From an uncultured Blautia sp. (GTDB taxonomy: Bacteria > Bacillota > Clostridia > Lachnospirales > Lachnospiraceae): a stretch of 13,866 nucleotides of DNA. The notes below the pieces were generated by a model that saw only the letters and a list, made by a program, of their open reading frames with translations, was not told the DNA's origin and did no database searches. The position numbers and the translations under genes are program-made. Positions within the stretch are counted from its first letter, which is position 1. Each line of letters starts with the position of its first letter. Location: positions 1-13,866 of the forward strand of contig URHH01000062.1 of the NCBI GenBank assembly GCA_900547615.1. Direction: 5' to 3'. Below are positions 6,195 through 13,800 of the stretch, one piece after another.

Positions 6195-8090
6195 TCAGAC
6201 TTTTTTCTTCTTATTGTGTACATTCCGAATCGTTTTCTTTTTCCGTACGTTCCTTCCCTTTTCCGCATTGCCCTTCAAAGCCGGTTCTCCCTGCTTTTTT
6301 TCCGGGCGGATCAGACATTTTCTGTCGTATCCCACCAGATCCATGCGTCCCGCTTTTTTTAATCCCTCCAGGACAAGAGAGCGGTTCGCCGGATTCTTAT
6401 ACTGCATCAGCGCTCTCTGGATTGCCTTTTCATGCGGATTTTTCGGTACGTATACCGTTTCCCCTGTAAGAGGATGAATGCCGGTATAGTACATACAGGT
6501 GGACAAGGTAGACGGCGTTGGATAAAAATCCTGCACCTGCTCCGGTGTAAAACCGAGGTCCCTTACATATTCGGCAAGGCGCACCGCCTCCTTTAAGGTA
6601 CAGCCCGGGTGGGAGGACATAAAATACGGCACTGCATACTGCTTCTTTCCTGTTTCCGCATTTGCCTTTTCATACTCCCTTAAAAATTCCCGGTATACAT
6701 TATGGGAAGGTTTGCCCATGAATTTAAGCACCTCATCTGACACATGCTCCGGGGCAACGCGAAGCTGTCCGCTTACATGGTGTTTTACAAGCTCATGCAA
6801 AAAGGTCTTATCCTTATCTGCCACAACGTAATCAAAGCGCACACCGGAGCGGATAAACACTTTTTTCACTCCCGGCACGGCGCGAAGCTTTCTTAAAAGC
6901 TCCACGTAATCTTTATGATCTACGGTGAGATTTTTACACGGTATCGGGAAAAGGCACTGCCTGTCCCTGCACACGCCCTTTGTAAGCTGCTTTTTACAGG
7001 AGGGAAGGCGAAAATCGGCAGTGGGGCCGCCTACATCGTGGATATACCCCTTGAAATCCCTATCTTTCGTCATTTTCTCCGCTTCTTTTATAAGAGAGTC
7101 ATGGCTTCTTGTCTGAAGAATGCGCCCCTGATGAAAAGTAAGGGCACAGAAGCTGCAGCCTCCAAAACACCCTCTGTTGCTTGTGAGACTGAATTTTACC
7201 TCCTCAAGAGCGGGAATTCCGCCTTTCTCTTCATACATGGGGTGATACGTTCCCGTATAGGGCAGATCGTAAATATCGTCCATCTCTTCCTGCGTCAGCG
7301 GCTTTGACGGAGGATTCTGTACTACATATCCCTTTGTGCCGTAAGATTCTGCCAGAGTACGGGCAGTAAAAGGATCTGTATTTTTATACTGAAGGGCAAA
7401 GCTTTCCGCATATTTCTTTTTGCTCTCTGCCACCTCATCAAAATCAGGGAGAAGGAGCGGCTCATACACACAGGACAAATCCTTTGTCTTAAACACAGTT
7501 CCCGGAATGTATGTGATTTCCTTTACCGGGATCCCGCTGTTTAATGCCTCTGCAATTTCCAGAATCGAATGCTCTCCCATTCCATAGGAGATAAGGTCTG
7601 CGCCGCTGTCCATAAGAACGCTTCTTCTCACCTTGTCATCCCAGTAATCATAGTGGGAAAGCCGGCGGAGACTTGCCTCGATTCCTCCAAGAATAATGGG
7701 CGTATCTTTATAGCTCTGACGGATCAGGTTACTGTAGACCATCACCGCCCGGTCCGGCCGATGCCCCATCTCTCCTCCCGGAGAATAGGAATCCTTCTGC
7801 CTGTGTTTTTTGGACACCGTATAATGATTTACCATAGAATCCATATTTCCGGCGCTTACTAAAAACCCAAGGCGTGGACGTCCGAACACCTGGATACTTT
7901 CTTTTTTTCTCCAGTCAGGCTGGGGGATCATTCCCACCTTATAGCCGTACTGCTCCAGAAGACGGCTGATAATGGCAGAACCAAAAGAAGCATGGTCTAC
8001 GTAGGCATCTCCTGTGACGTATACAAAATCAACCTCGTCCCAGCCCCGTTCTTTCATCTCTTTTTCTGTTACAGGTAAAAATTTCTGCAT
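6195..8090 (-). CDS. YgiQ-family radical SAM protein
   Basis: This 631-aa protein matches the YgiQ family along its whole length. The N-terminal part has PVTEKEMKERGWDEVDFVYV and the marker VDHASFGSAIISRLLE. The radical SAM core carries the cluster motif CFGGCSFC (C308, C312, C315), which holds a [4Fe-4S] cluster and S-adenosylmethionine. Further family stretches include GGIEASLRRLSHYDYWDD, FIRSGVRFDYV, LRVAPEHVSDEVL and PYFMSSHPGC. The C-terminus is very Lys/Arg-rich. The biochemical function of YgiQ proteins is not well established to my knowledge. The gene begins 3 nt after the HAD phosphatase stop and ends 10 nt before the two-TM protein. Confidence 0.95.
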   Translation of the reverse strand: MQKFLPVTEKEMKERGWDEVDFVYVTGDAYVDHASFGSAIISRLLEQYGYKVGMIPQPDWRKKESIQVFGRPRLGFLVSAGNMDSMVNHYTVSKKHRQKDSYSPGGEMGHRPDRAVMVYSNLIRQSYKDTPIILGGIEASLRRLSHYDYWDDKVRRSVLMDSGADLISYGMGEHSILEIAEALNSGIPVKEITYIPGTVFKTKDLSCVYEPLLLPDFDEVAESKKKYAESFALQYKNTDPFTARTLAESYGTKGYVVQNPPSKPLTQEEMDDIYDLPYTGTYHPMYEEKGGIPALEEVKFSLTSNRGCFGGCSFCALTFHQGRILQTRSHDSLIKEAEKMTKDRDFKGYIHDVGGPTADFRLPSCKKQLTKGVCRDRQCLFPIPCKNLTVDHKDYVELLRKLRAVPGVKKVFIRSGVRFDYVVADKDKTFLHELVKHHVSGQLRVAPEHVSDEVLKFMGKPSHNVYREFLREYEKANAETGKKQYAVPYFMSSHPGCTLKEAVRLAEYVRDLGFTPEQVQDFYPTPSTLSTCMYYTGIHPLTGETVYVPKNPHEKAIQRALMQYKNPANRSLVLEGLKKAGRMDLVGYDRKCLIRPEKKQGEPALKGNAEKGRNVRKKKTIRNVHNKKKKV

Positions 8091-8093
8091 AAT

Positions 8094-8756
8094 TTATTCC
8101 TCATATGTACCGTCTATTACCTGCTCATAGGAGGCAATATAATAATCGGCAGTCTGTCGTTTTTCTTTTTCCTGGGGAATGCTGTATGTATCATGAACCG
8201 CACATACCTCCATTCCTGCATTTTTTCCCGCCTGGATCCCCGGAACAATATCTTCAAATACAAGACATTCTTCCGGGCTTACATGAAGCCGCCTGGCAGC
8301 TTCCAGATAGACGTCCGGAGCAGGCTTGCCTTTTCTGACCTCACAGGCAGTGATCACTGCATCAAAATATTCCCGGACACCGTTTGCCCGCAGACATGCT
8401 TCTATCAGCGCCACATCGTTGCTGGAAGCCACTGCCATACGGATTCCTTTTTCCCTTAAAAACGGTAAAAACTGTTTGACTCCCGGCTTTAAAGGAACAC
8501 AATGACAGTATTGATCCATTGCCATCTCCTGCCATGTTTTTTTAATTTCTTCGATTGTATCAGGAATGGAAAACCGTTCCTTAAAATACTCTGCTACTTC
8601 CGTAAAACCCATTCCCTCCACGATCCTCTGCAGATCTTCTGGAACGGCAAATCCGTAAGAGCCAAGATAATCTATATCGATCTGTGACCAGACCCACATG
8701 GAATCCACCAGGGTTCCGTCCAGATCAAAAAGCACCGCCTTCTTTTTATTCAGCAT
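8094..8756 (-). CDS. HAD-superfamily phosphatase (beta-phosphoglucomutase-like subfamily)
   Basis: All four HAD motifs are visible in this 220-aa protein: DLDGTLVDS (D11 nucleophile, D13 acid/base), VASSN (S111), GKPAP (K144) and FEDIVPGIQAG (E168, D169). A helical cap of the beta-phosphoglucomutase/phosphoglycolate phosphatase type lies between motif I and motif II. It probably hydrolyses a small phosphorylated metabolite in the cytoplasm; the substrate is not readable from sequence, and a mutase role is less likely without sugar-specific signs. It sits between the alarmone synthetase gene (12-nt gap) and ygiQ (3-nt gap). Confidence 0.93.
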   Translation of the reverse strand: MLNKKKAVLFDLDGTLVDSMWVWSQIDIDYLGSYGFAVPEDLQRIVEGMGFTEVAEYFKERFSIPDTIEEIKKTWQEMAMDQYCHCVPLKPGVKQFLPFLREKGIRMAVASSNDVALIEACLRANGVREYFDAVITACEVRKGKPAPDVYLEAARRLHVSPEECLVFEDIVPGIQAGKNAGMEVCAVHDTYSIPQEKEKRQTADYYIASYEQVIDGTYEE

Positions 8757-8768
8757 ATAACACCTCTG

Positions 8769-9581
8769 TCAAGCATTGTGATAAACCGCCTGCGCTCTGT
8801 ATCCTTCCGCAATAATATCAAGCTGTCTGTGAAAACGCTCTAATTGCTGCAGATCTTTTGTGCGGAACACGCGCAGAAATTCATCCTGGATTTTCATTAC
8901 TTCCCGTTTGTTTGATACTTTATAAAGATTTTCTATATTGTTTAAAATATCTTTTACAAGATTGGACTGCATCTGTGAAGAATTCTGAGCATCCATAATC
9001 TCATTTCGAACAGAAGACATTTCTCTGTCAAGGGAGATGATGGCGTCTGCCGCCTTGCTCAAACGCTCCGTCACATGGGGCGGCATATCTCCTTTATATT
9101 TATACTGGAGAGAATGCTCGATCGTTGCCCAGAAATTCATCGCCATTGTCCGGATCTGGATTTCCGCCTGCAGGCGTTTTGGTCCTTCGATTGTTTCTAC
9201 TGTATAATAAATGATCAGATGATAGCTTCTGTATCCGCTCTGCTTCATATGCTTCAGATAATTCTTCTCACTTTTGATTTCCATATCGCTTCTTTTCTGG
9301 ATCATGGAAGCTACGGTCTCAATATCTTCCTCAAACTGGCAGATGATCCGGATTCCTGCAATATCCTCCACTTCCTCTTCCATACGCTCTATCGGAATAT
9401 GCTTTCTCTGCATTTTTTCCAGAATGCTGCTTACGCTTTTGACTCTTCCGCTTACCTGCTCAATAGGAGAATACAAATCGTTTTGCCTGTGTTCGTTAAT
9501 AATATGCTCAAATTTAACTGTTAATTCTTTTACCGCCAGTTCATAGGGGCATAAAATACTTCTCCATAACTGTATTTCCAT
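8769..9581 (-). CDS. Small alarmone synthetase (RelQ/YjbM type)
   Basis: The 270-aa product is a single-domain (p)ppGpp synthetase that transfers pyrophosphate from ATP to GDP or GTP during stress. Synthetase motifs are clear: VEDIAGIRI (D73), the GYRSYHLI substrate loop (Y120) and AEIQIRTMAMNFWATIEHSL (E140). There is no HD hydrolase domain and no TGS or ACT domain, so it is not a long Rel. The C-terminal half is helical, as in tetrameric RelQ/YjbM proteins. The ATG at 9581 was chosen over a TTG at 9587 because AAGGAG (9590-9595) is 8 nt from the ATG but only 2 nt from the TTG. It is the first gene of an eight-gene cluster, so its promoter probably drives the rest. Confidence 0.95.
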   Translation of the reverse strand: MEIQLWRSILCPYELAVKELTVKFEHIINEHRQNDLYSPIEQVSGRVKSVSSILEKMQRKHIPIERMEEEVEDIAGIRIICQFEEDIETVASMIQKRSDMEIKSEKNYLKHMKQSGYRSYHLIIYYTVETIEGPKRLQAEIQIRTMAMNFWATIEHSLQYKYKGDMPPHVTERLSKAADAIISLDREMSSVRNEIMDAQNSSQMQSNLVKDILNNIENLYKVSNKREVMKIQDEFLRVFRTKDLQQLERFHRQLDIIAEGYRAQAVYHNA

Positions 9582-9589
9582 ACTCAACG

Positions 9590-9595
9590 CTCCTT
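9590..9595 (-). promoter_or_regulatory. Ribosome binding site of the small alarmone synthetase gene
   Basis: AAGGAG on the minus strand lies 8 nt before the ATG at 9581. It decides that start against the in-frame TTG at 9587, which would be only 2 nt away. Confidence 0.75.
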
Positions 9596-9615
9596 ATATT
9601 TCCATACATTTTTTG

Positions 9616-9624
9616 ATTATAACA
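9616..9624 (-). promoter_or_regulatory. Extended -10 promoter in front of the alarmone synthetase cluster
   Basis: TGTTATAAT on the minus strand is a perfect -10 hexamer (9616-9621) with an upstream TGn extension. The matching -35 position (GAGAAA at 17-nt spacing) is poor, which fits an extended -10 promoter. It lies in the 64-nt gap after the M23 peptidase gene, where I see no terminator, so read-through from the peptidase gene is also possible. Confidence 0.55.
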
Positions 9625-9645
9625 CAAAATCCGAAAAATTTCTCG

Positions 9646-10464
9646 TTAATATGTATACTTTCTTATATTTTTCTCATACGCTTTTAAAACCCAGTAGGGG
9701 TTTACACTGAGTTCTTTATAATGAGGGGTTTTAATATAAATCCCAAGATGAAGATGTACGGGAAACTTTCCTGTTGTCCCAATTTCCCCATATCCGCTGT
9801 TTCCCATATATCCCAGAATCTCCCCTGCCTTTACCCGGTCTCCTGCAGAAAATTCCTTTTCATATTCTGACAGATGAGCATAATAGAAATATGCGCCTCC
9901 AGGAGCACGTACCCCAATTCGGTATCCGCCAAGAGGCAGCCAGCCCACATTTTCCACCGTGCCTTCTGTCATGGAAAGAACCGGGTAATATCCGGAAAGA
10001 TTTCTGCTTCCGAAAATATCCGTTCCCTCATGTATTCTTTTTCCTCCATATGACCTCTCCTCCCCGAATGTATCCTCATAAAAAAACTGCCTCTGAAAAC
10101 TTTCTCTGTTTTCAGACAGAGGAAAATATTTTACATCTCCCCATATGGCTTCATACATATTACAAAGCGCATAAAATTCTTCTTTTTTGTACTTTTTATA
10201 CACCTCGCTCCCTCTGTCAGGCTGACTGGGATAAAACTTCCCTTTCAGCATCGTTGCCGTAAATACTTCCCATATATTCTTTTCTTCGGAAATTTCCCGA
10301 AACACCTCTTCCGGCATATACTGTTCCCGAAAATTCATCTCTTCACAGACGTATTTGCCAAGGACAGACGCCTCGCCTCTCTCCCGGATTCCCTGCTCCA
10401 TTATCACGGCAAAAAATACCAGCAGTAAAAGAGTCAGAACGCTACGGAAAAATCTGCGCTTCAT
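9646..10464 (-). CDS. Membrane-anchored M23 family peptidase
   Basis: This 272-aa protein has a basic N-terminus and one membrane segment (about residues 7-23), then an unrecognised region (about 24-135) and a C-terminal M23 (LytM-type) domain. All zinc and catalytic residues are present: HEGTD (H145, D149), YAHLS (H197) and VHLHLG (H237, H239). It is therefore predicted to be an active endopeptidase outside the membrane, probably cutting peptidoglycan cross-bridges or stem peptides. The ATG at 10464 was chosen over one at 10485 because GGTGGAGG lies at good spacing, and this Shine-Dalgarno would be inside the longer frame. A terminator lies upstream and the alarmone synthetase gene follows after 64 nt. 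Its exact role (growth, division or sporulation) cannot be decided. Confidence 0.88.
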   Translation of the reverse strand: MKRRFFRSVLTLLLLVFFAVIMEQGIRERGEASVLGKYVCEEMNFREQYMPEEVFREISEEKNIWEVFTATMLKGKFYPSQPDRGSEVYKKYKKEEFYALCNMYEAIWGDVKYFPLSENRESFQRQFFYEDTFGEERSYGGKRIHEGTDIFGSRNLSGYYPVLSMTEGTVENVGWLPLGGYRIGVRAPGGAYFYYAHLSEYEKEFSAGDRVKAGEILGYMGNSGYGEIGTTGKFPVHLHLGIYIKTPHYKELSVNPYWVLKAYEKNIRKYTY

Positions 10465-10546
10465 AAGATGCCTCCACCGTGTCAAAATGCCAGATAGATT
10501 ACGGCGCTACCTATATAGTGTATGTAAAGACCAGGAGGAATAGAAC

Positions 10547-10592
10547 AAAAAAGAGTCTGATACCAGCTATTTGGTAAACAGACTCTTTTTTC
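10547..10592. terminator. Strong bidirectional intrinsic terminator
   Basis: AAAAAAGAGTCTG (10547-10559) and CAGACTCTTTTTT (10579-10591) are perfectly complementary over 13 bp. The middle can fold a second small stem (ACCA with TGGT). With runs of A and T at the two ends it works on either strand. On the minus strand it lies 12 nt after the glycoside hydrolase stop and separates that gene from the M23 peptidase gene. Confidence 0.9.
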
Positions 10593-10603
10593 GTCAGTTA
10601 TTT

Positions 10604-12580
10604 TTATTCTATATCCAGAACCACTGTCTGGTGACAGTGCAGATAAGGCACAGTAAAACGTACCTCTCCGTTTCTCTGTGTAAACGGAAGCTCTTCTTTT
10701 CCAACGCCAAGATAGACGCGGCTGATTTTTTTCTCCGTATATACACAGCAGGAAATATTGTATAAAGGCACTACGTCCTCAATTACTTCCACAGCTCCGC
10801 GGCTGATCGGAGAAGCATACAGAAGATTTAAGCAAAACCGGTTTTCTTCTTCCTGGAAGTTCATTGCCGCGCGTCCTGCAGACGGCATTTCCACCTGGAA
10901 AGCTGACGCTTTGTAAATCTGGCGCAGTGCATTCAGGAAATATTGTCTGTGATATGCAGAACCAAATTTCTTGTAAATCCAGCCAAGCTTATGTGCCAGA
11001 TATACAGCATTTCCATTTTTAACGGCTGCCGCATGGTCAAAGTCATCTCTGTTGTAAGGCGTGTTCTTATGACCGCAGTAAGTTCCGTAAGTACGTCCAA
11101 AATATGGAAGCATGACATTTGCCAGAACTTCCCCTTCCTTTACTTCTACTTTTGCAGCCGGGCTGTATGCCAGAAATGGTGAAGTTACCATATGCTCTGC
11201 CAGAGTGTCGCCCACGATAATATAATCTTTGTCGTATCCGTAAGCGCCCTGATATTCAAGACCCAGATCAAGCTGGAATTTTCCGTCTTTTACAAGACTT
11301 TCCCCTGTTACCAGAATTTTGCCGCCGTTTTTAATAAATGCTTCCAGTTTCTTTACAGATTCTTCCTCCAAAACAACACAGTCCGGAAAAATAACGGTAT
11401 CGAATTCTTCGAAATTATCCTGATATACAATACCAAAGTCTACCTGATCTTCCAAAAGCATCTTTGCAGTGCCTTCGTTGCTTATTTCGTCCTTTGAAAG
11501 GTAAATTCCAAGTTTTGCAGTGGAGCTGCCGTGCAGACAGTAAGGCTCGATCTGTTCCGCGTAGCGATATGCATATCCGATATTTTTGTAGGTTTCCATA
11601 TCCATCTCTCCGTCCGGGTGAAGATGATCTCCAATGGAACAGCCTGCACCGTATGTCATCATAGATGCCACTTCGTATTTCAGTGCTTCCTTTAACTTAA
11701 ATCCGCCAAATTCTCCCCAGTCTGTATGGAATTTTCCAGTCATTCCCAGATAACCTTTTCCTGTTTTTCCAAAGAACTTCGCCCGGAAAGGCATCTTGTC
11801 ATATCCACCCCAGGAAGTAGGAAGATCCTCCAGTTCAAAATGCGTAGAACCATTGTGGTACTCCGGACGATTGGGATCTGCGCCGCCGCTGTTAAAGAAA
11901 ATTGTAGCCTCAGGATGTTTTTCATGAAGAATTTCTCCGCATTTTCTCATAAAATCCTGATGCTTCACTGTGTAATAGTATTTTGCATCTTCTTCTTTTT
12001 CCGGGTTAAGTCCCATTTTTTTCATACCCGCTTTACATTCCTCACAGTAGCAGGCTTCCGTCATAAAACAAATATCATAAAAAAGCCCGTCAATGTCTTC
12101 GTATCGGTCACACACTTCTCTTGTCAGCTCATAAATATGCTCTGCATAGCTTCCATCGTTTAAGCATAAATCAATCCAGGAGCAATTTGGCTTTGGATCA
12201 TTCGGCTCTGCATTCAGATCAAAATTCGTGAGCATTGGAGTTCCGTCCTGATTTCTCATCCACCATTCCGGGTGCTTCTCTGCATCCAGGGCTGACCAGC
12301 CTGCTGTGATATACACTGGAATACGCACACCAATCTCATGTGCGGCTTCTATCATCTCTCCTAAAAGATCAAAATCTAAATGCGGGTGCATGGTACCGAT
12401 CTTTGTGGGATAATAACATACACCGTGGTGACATTTTGCAAAAACAGTAATACTGGAAAGATTTCCTTCTTTTAATGCCGCCTGGAAGTTTTCTTTCGAA
12501 AATCTGGAACCAATTCCTTCAATCAGCGGTGAAGTATGAAAATCCAGATGCACCTGTCTTGGACTGATCGTATTTTTCAA
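10604..12580 (-). CDS. Glycoside hydrolase, GHL6/alpha-L-fucosidase-like with trimerisation-type domain
   Basis: The 658-aa protein has no signal peptide, so it acts in the cytoplasm. The first half is a TIM barrel resembling the hypothetical glycosyl hydrolase 6 group and the GH29/GH151 alpha-L-fucosidases: FAKCHHGVCYYPTK, IPVYITAGWSALDAEKHPEW, and IDGLFYDICF, where D169 is the candidate nucleophile. A Cys cluster follows (C171, C177, C179, C182, in ACYCEECK). GDHLHPDGEMD and a middle domain (about residues 350-520, GKILVTGES) resemble the beta-galactosidase trimerisation-type domain. Substrate specificity is inferred and weak. The start is a TTG at 12580, supported by AGGAGG 9 nt upstream and no nearby in-frame ATG. 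It is divergent from an AraC-type regulator, its likely activator, and ends at a strong terminator. Confidence 0.85.
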   Translation of the reverse strand: MKNTISPRQVHLDFHTSPLIEGIGSRFSKENFQAALKEGNLSSITVFAKCHHGVCYYPTKIGTMHPHLDFDLLGEMIEAAHEIGVRIPVYITAGWSALDAEKHPEWWMRNQDGTPMLTNFDLNAEPNDPKPNCSWIDLCLNDGSYAEHIYELTREVCDRYEDIDGLFYDICFMTEACYCEECKAGMKKMGLNPEKEEDAKYYYTVKHQDFMRKCGEILHEKHPEATIFFNSGGADPNRPEYHNGSTHFELEDLPTSWGGYDKMPFRAKFFGKTGKGYLGMTGKFHTDWGEFGGFKLKEALKYEVASMMTYGAGCSIGDHLHPDGEMDMETYKNIGYAYRYAEQIEPYCLHGSSTAKLGIYLSKDEISNEGTAKMLLEDQVDFGIVYQDNFEEFDTVIFPDCVVLEEESVKKLEAFIKNGGKILVTGESLVKDGKFQLDLGLEYQGAYGYDKDYIIVGDTLAEHMVTSPFLAYSPAAKVEVKEGEVLANVMLPYFGRTYGTYCGHKNTPYNRDDFDHAAAVKNGNAVYLAHKLGWIYKKFGSAYHRQYFLNALRQIYKASAFQVEMPSAGRAAMNFQEEENRFCLNLLYASPISRGAVEVIEDVVPLYNISCCVYTEKKISRVYLGVGKEELPFTQRNGEVRFTVPYLHCHQTVVLDIE

Positions 12581-12589
12581 TGTCTTATT

Positions 12590-12595
12590 CCTCCT
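12590..12595 (-). promoter_or_regulatory. Ribosome binding site for the TTG-started glycoside hydrolase gene
   Basis: AGGAGG on the minus strand lies 9 nt before TTG (12578-12580). The next in-frame Met is 63 residues further in, beyond conserved sequence, so this site supports the TTG as the true start. Confidence 0.8.
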
Positions 12596-12692
12596 GAAAT
12601 TATTTCTTTCTTCTCATTGTAATGGGAAATTGTCGGAATACAAAGGATAGAATCACGCATCACAAATCTGTTTCCCAACATCTTACAATTTC

Positions 12693-12720
12693 AGTATACG
12701 TTTTTCTTTACATTTGGCAA
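12693..12720 (-). promoter_or_regulatory. Promoter of the glycoside hydrolase gene
   Basis: The minus strand has TTGCCA (12715-12720), a 16-nt spacer and TATACT (12693-12698). This gives a leader of about 105 nt before the TTG start. Candidate regulator sites abut the upstream side of the -35 box. Confidence 0.65.
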
Positions 12721-12729
12721 GATACAAAA

Positions 12730-12756
12730 TTAGCATATATTTTGCTATTATTAGCA
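12730..12756. promoter_or_regulatory. Candidate AraC-type operator: TTAGCA direct repeats
   Basis: TTAGCATA starts at 12730 and TTAGCACA at 12751, which is 21 bp (two helical turns) apart. An inverted TGCTA (12743-12747) lies between them. The block sits about 10 bp upstream of the glycoside hydrolase -35 box and 10 bp from the regulator's own -35 box, as expected for an AraC-family activator site. Binding is inferred, not shown. Confidence 0.45.
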
Positions 12757-12765
12757 CATTTTAAA

Positions 12766-12794
12766 TTGCACTGTACAAACAGCCATGTTAAAAT
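12766..12794 (+). promoter_or_regulatory. Promoter of the AraC-type regulator gene
   Basis: TTGCAC (12766-12771), a 17-nt spacer and TAAAAT (12789-12794) form a good promoter. It predicts a transcript start near 12801, which makes an ATG at 12804 unlikely as the translation start and supports the one at 12870. Confidence 0.65.
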
Positions 12795-12869
12795 AAAAAG
12801 CAGATGAATCCATATAAAATCCGAAGAAATAACGTATCAAAAAATATAAAACACAGGAGAAATTCTCAA

Positions 12870-13688
12870 ATGGTATCTGAATATATTGCAAACTTAAAAA
12901 TAAAACAGTATGGCGGCAGTTTTATCTCCTGCCCTTCTTCCTGGGCTGCCACACGGGTGACTTCTTCCTATCATAAATTATACTTTCCTGTTTCAGGAGA
13001 AGCCAGGATTACTGCCAGAGGCCGTACGCATCTTCTGAAAGAACGGCAGTTAATGTTCATTCCCAAAGGAGTCACCCATTCCTTTTCCTTAACAGATTCC
13101 TGTCACCTTGAAAAATACTGGCTTCATTTTACCGCTTATTCTGAAGGAACTGATCTTTTTTCTCAGTTTACGGACATTACCGTATGGGATTTTTCCTCAG
13201 ATGATATTTTTAAAAAGCTGACCGGATATTTCGATCAGCTTTTTTCCACGGAAAGCGCCAACGCAGTGGAGCTTTCTCTTTTGCAGCAGGCGTCCCTTTT
13301 TCAGATCTGCGCTCTGCTTTTTGCCCGCAGCCCGGAAAAAATCCCTTCCACCCTTGAAGACGCGCCGCTCCATTCCAAGCAGGCTGTTATCCTGAAGTAT
13401 ATGGATGAGCATCTTGCAGACTCTCTTACCATAGATCAGCTTGCAAAAGTTGTCTATATGCACCCCACTGCTTTTATCCGGTACTTTAAAAACCGCATGG
13501 GAATGCCGCCCTTAAAATATATTAAATACCTGCGCCTGGAACGGGCAAAATTATATCTGGAAACCACAGATTATACCATTCAGGAAATCGCCGTACTTAC
13601 CGGGTTTACAACGACTTCACATTTCAGCAGGGAATTTAAAGCAGTCTACGGAATGTCTCCCGTGCAGGACAGAAAGTCGGTTTATTGA
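12870..13688 (+). CDS. AraC-family transcriptional regulator
   Basis: The 272-aa protein has an N-terminal cupin-like sugar-sensing domain (about residues 10-110, including YHKLYFPVSGEARI, LMFIPKGVTHSF and YWLHF). A C-terminal pair of helix-turn-helix units follows (about 172-270): DSLTIDQLAKVVYMHPTAFI is the first, and TIQEIAVLTGFTTTSHFSRE with YGMSP is the second. The start at 12870 was chosen because AGGAGA lies 9 nt upstream; the ATG at 12804 has no such site and falls at the predicted transcript start. It is divergent from the glycoside hydrolase gene, so it most likely activates that gene in response to its sugar. It is the only complete plus-strand gene in the window. Confidence 0.93.
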   Translation: MVSEYIANLKIKQYGGSFISCPSSWAATRVTSSYHKLYFPVSGEARITARGRTHLLKERQLMFIPKGVTHSFSLTDSCHLEKYWLHFTAYSEGTDLFSQFTDITVWDFSSDDIFKKLTGYFDQLFSTESANAVELSLLQQASLFQICALLFARSPEKIPSTLEDAPLHSKQAVILKYMDEHLADSLTIDQLAKVVYMHPTAFIRYFKNRMGMPPLKYIKYLRLERAKLYLETTDYTIQEIAVLTGFTTTSHFSREFKAVYGMSPVQDRKSVY

Positions 13689-13704
13689 ATTTGTTTATTT
13701 ATCA

Positions 13705-13760
13705 GCAACAAAAACACCCCTGAAAGTCTGAATTACTTCAGACCTCCAGGGGCATTCTTT
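13705..13760. terminator. Bidirectional terminator between regulator and ppdK
   Basis: CCCCTG (13717-13722) pairs with CAGGGG (13747-13752). Inside, after a 3-nt internal loop, GTCTGAA pairs with TTCAGAC around a 4-nt loop. A-rich sequence on the left supplies a good U tract (GTGTTTTTGTTG) for the minus-strand ppdK transcript; the plus side has the weaker CATTCTTT for the regulator transcript. Confidence 0.85.
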
Positions 13761-13774
13761 ACGCTTGGACACAT

Positions 13775-13792
13775 ATCATGTTTTTACATGAT
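13775..13792. repeat. Short perfect inverted repeat ATCATGT-TTTT-ACATGAT
   Basis: Two 7-nt arms around a 4-nt loop lie just after the ppdK stop codon. It may be a small RNA hairpin that stabilises the 3' end or assists the main terminator beside it. No strong function can be assigned. Confidence 0.4.
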
Positions 13793-13800
13793 TTTATTTA

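Noticed and set aside
9774..10262. Plus-strand open frame of 162 codons
   Set aside because: It is antisense to the M23 peptidase gene, with no ribosome binding site or recognisable product.
12622..12807. Plus-strand open frame of 61 codons in the intergenic region
   Set aside because: It runs across both divergent promoters and the repeat block, and has no clear ribosome binding site.
12804..12869. A 22-residue N-terminal extension of the AraC regulator
   Set aside because: The ATG at 12804 falls at the predicted transcript start and lacks a Shine-Dalgarno; the ATG at 12870 has one.
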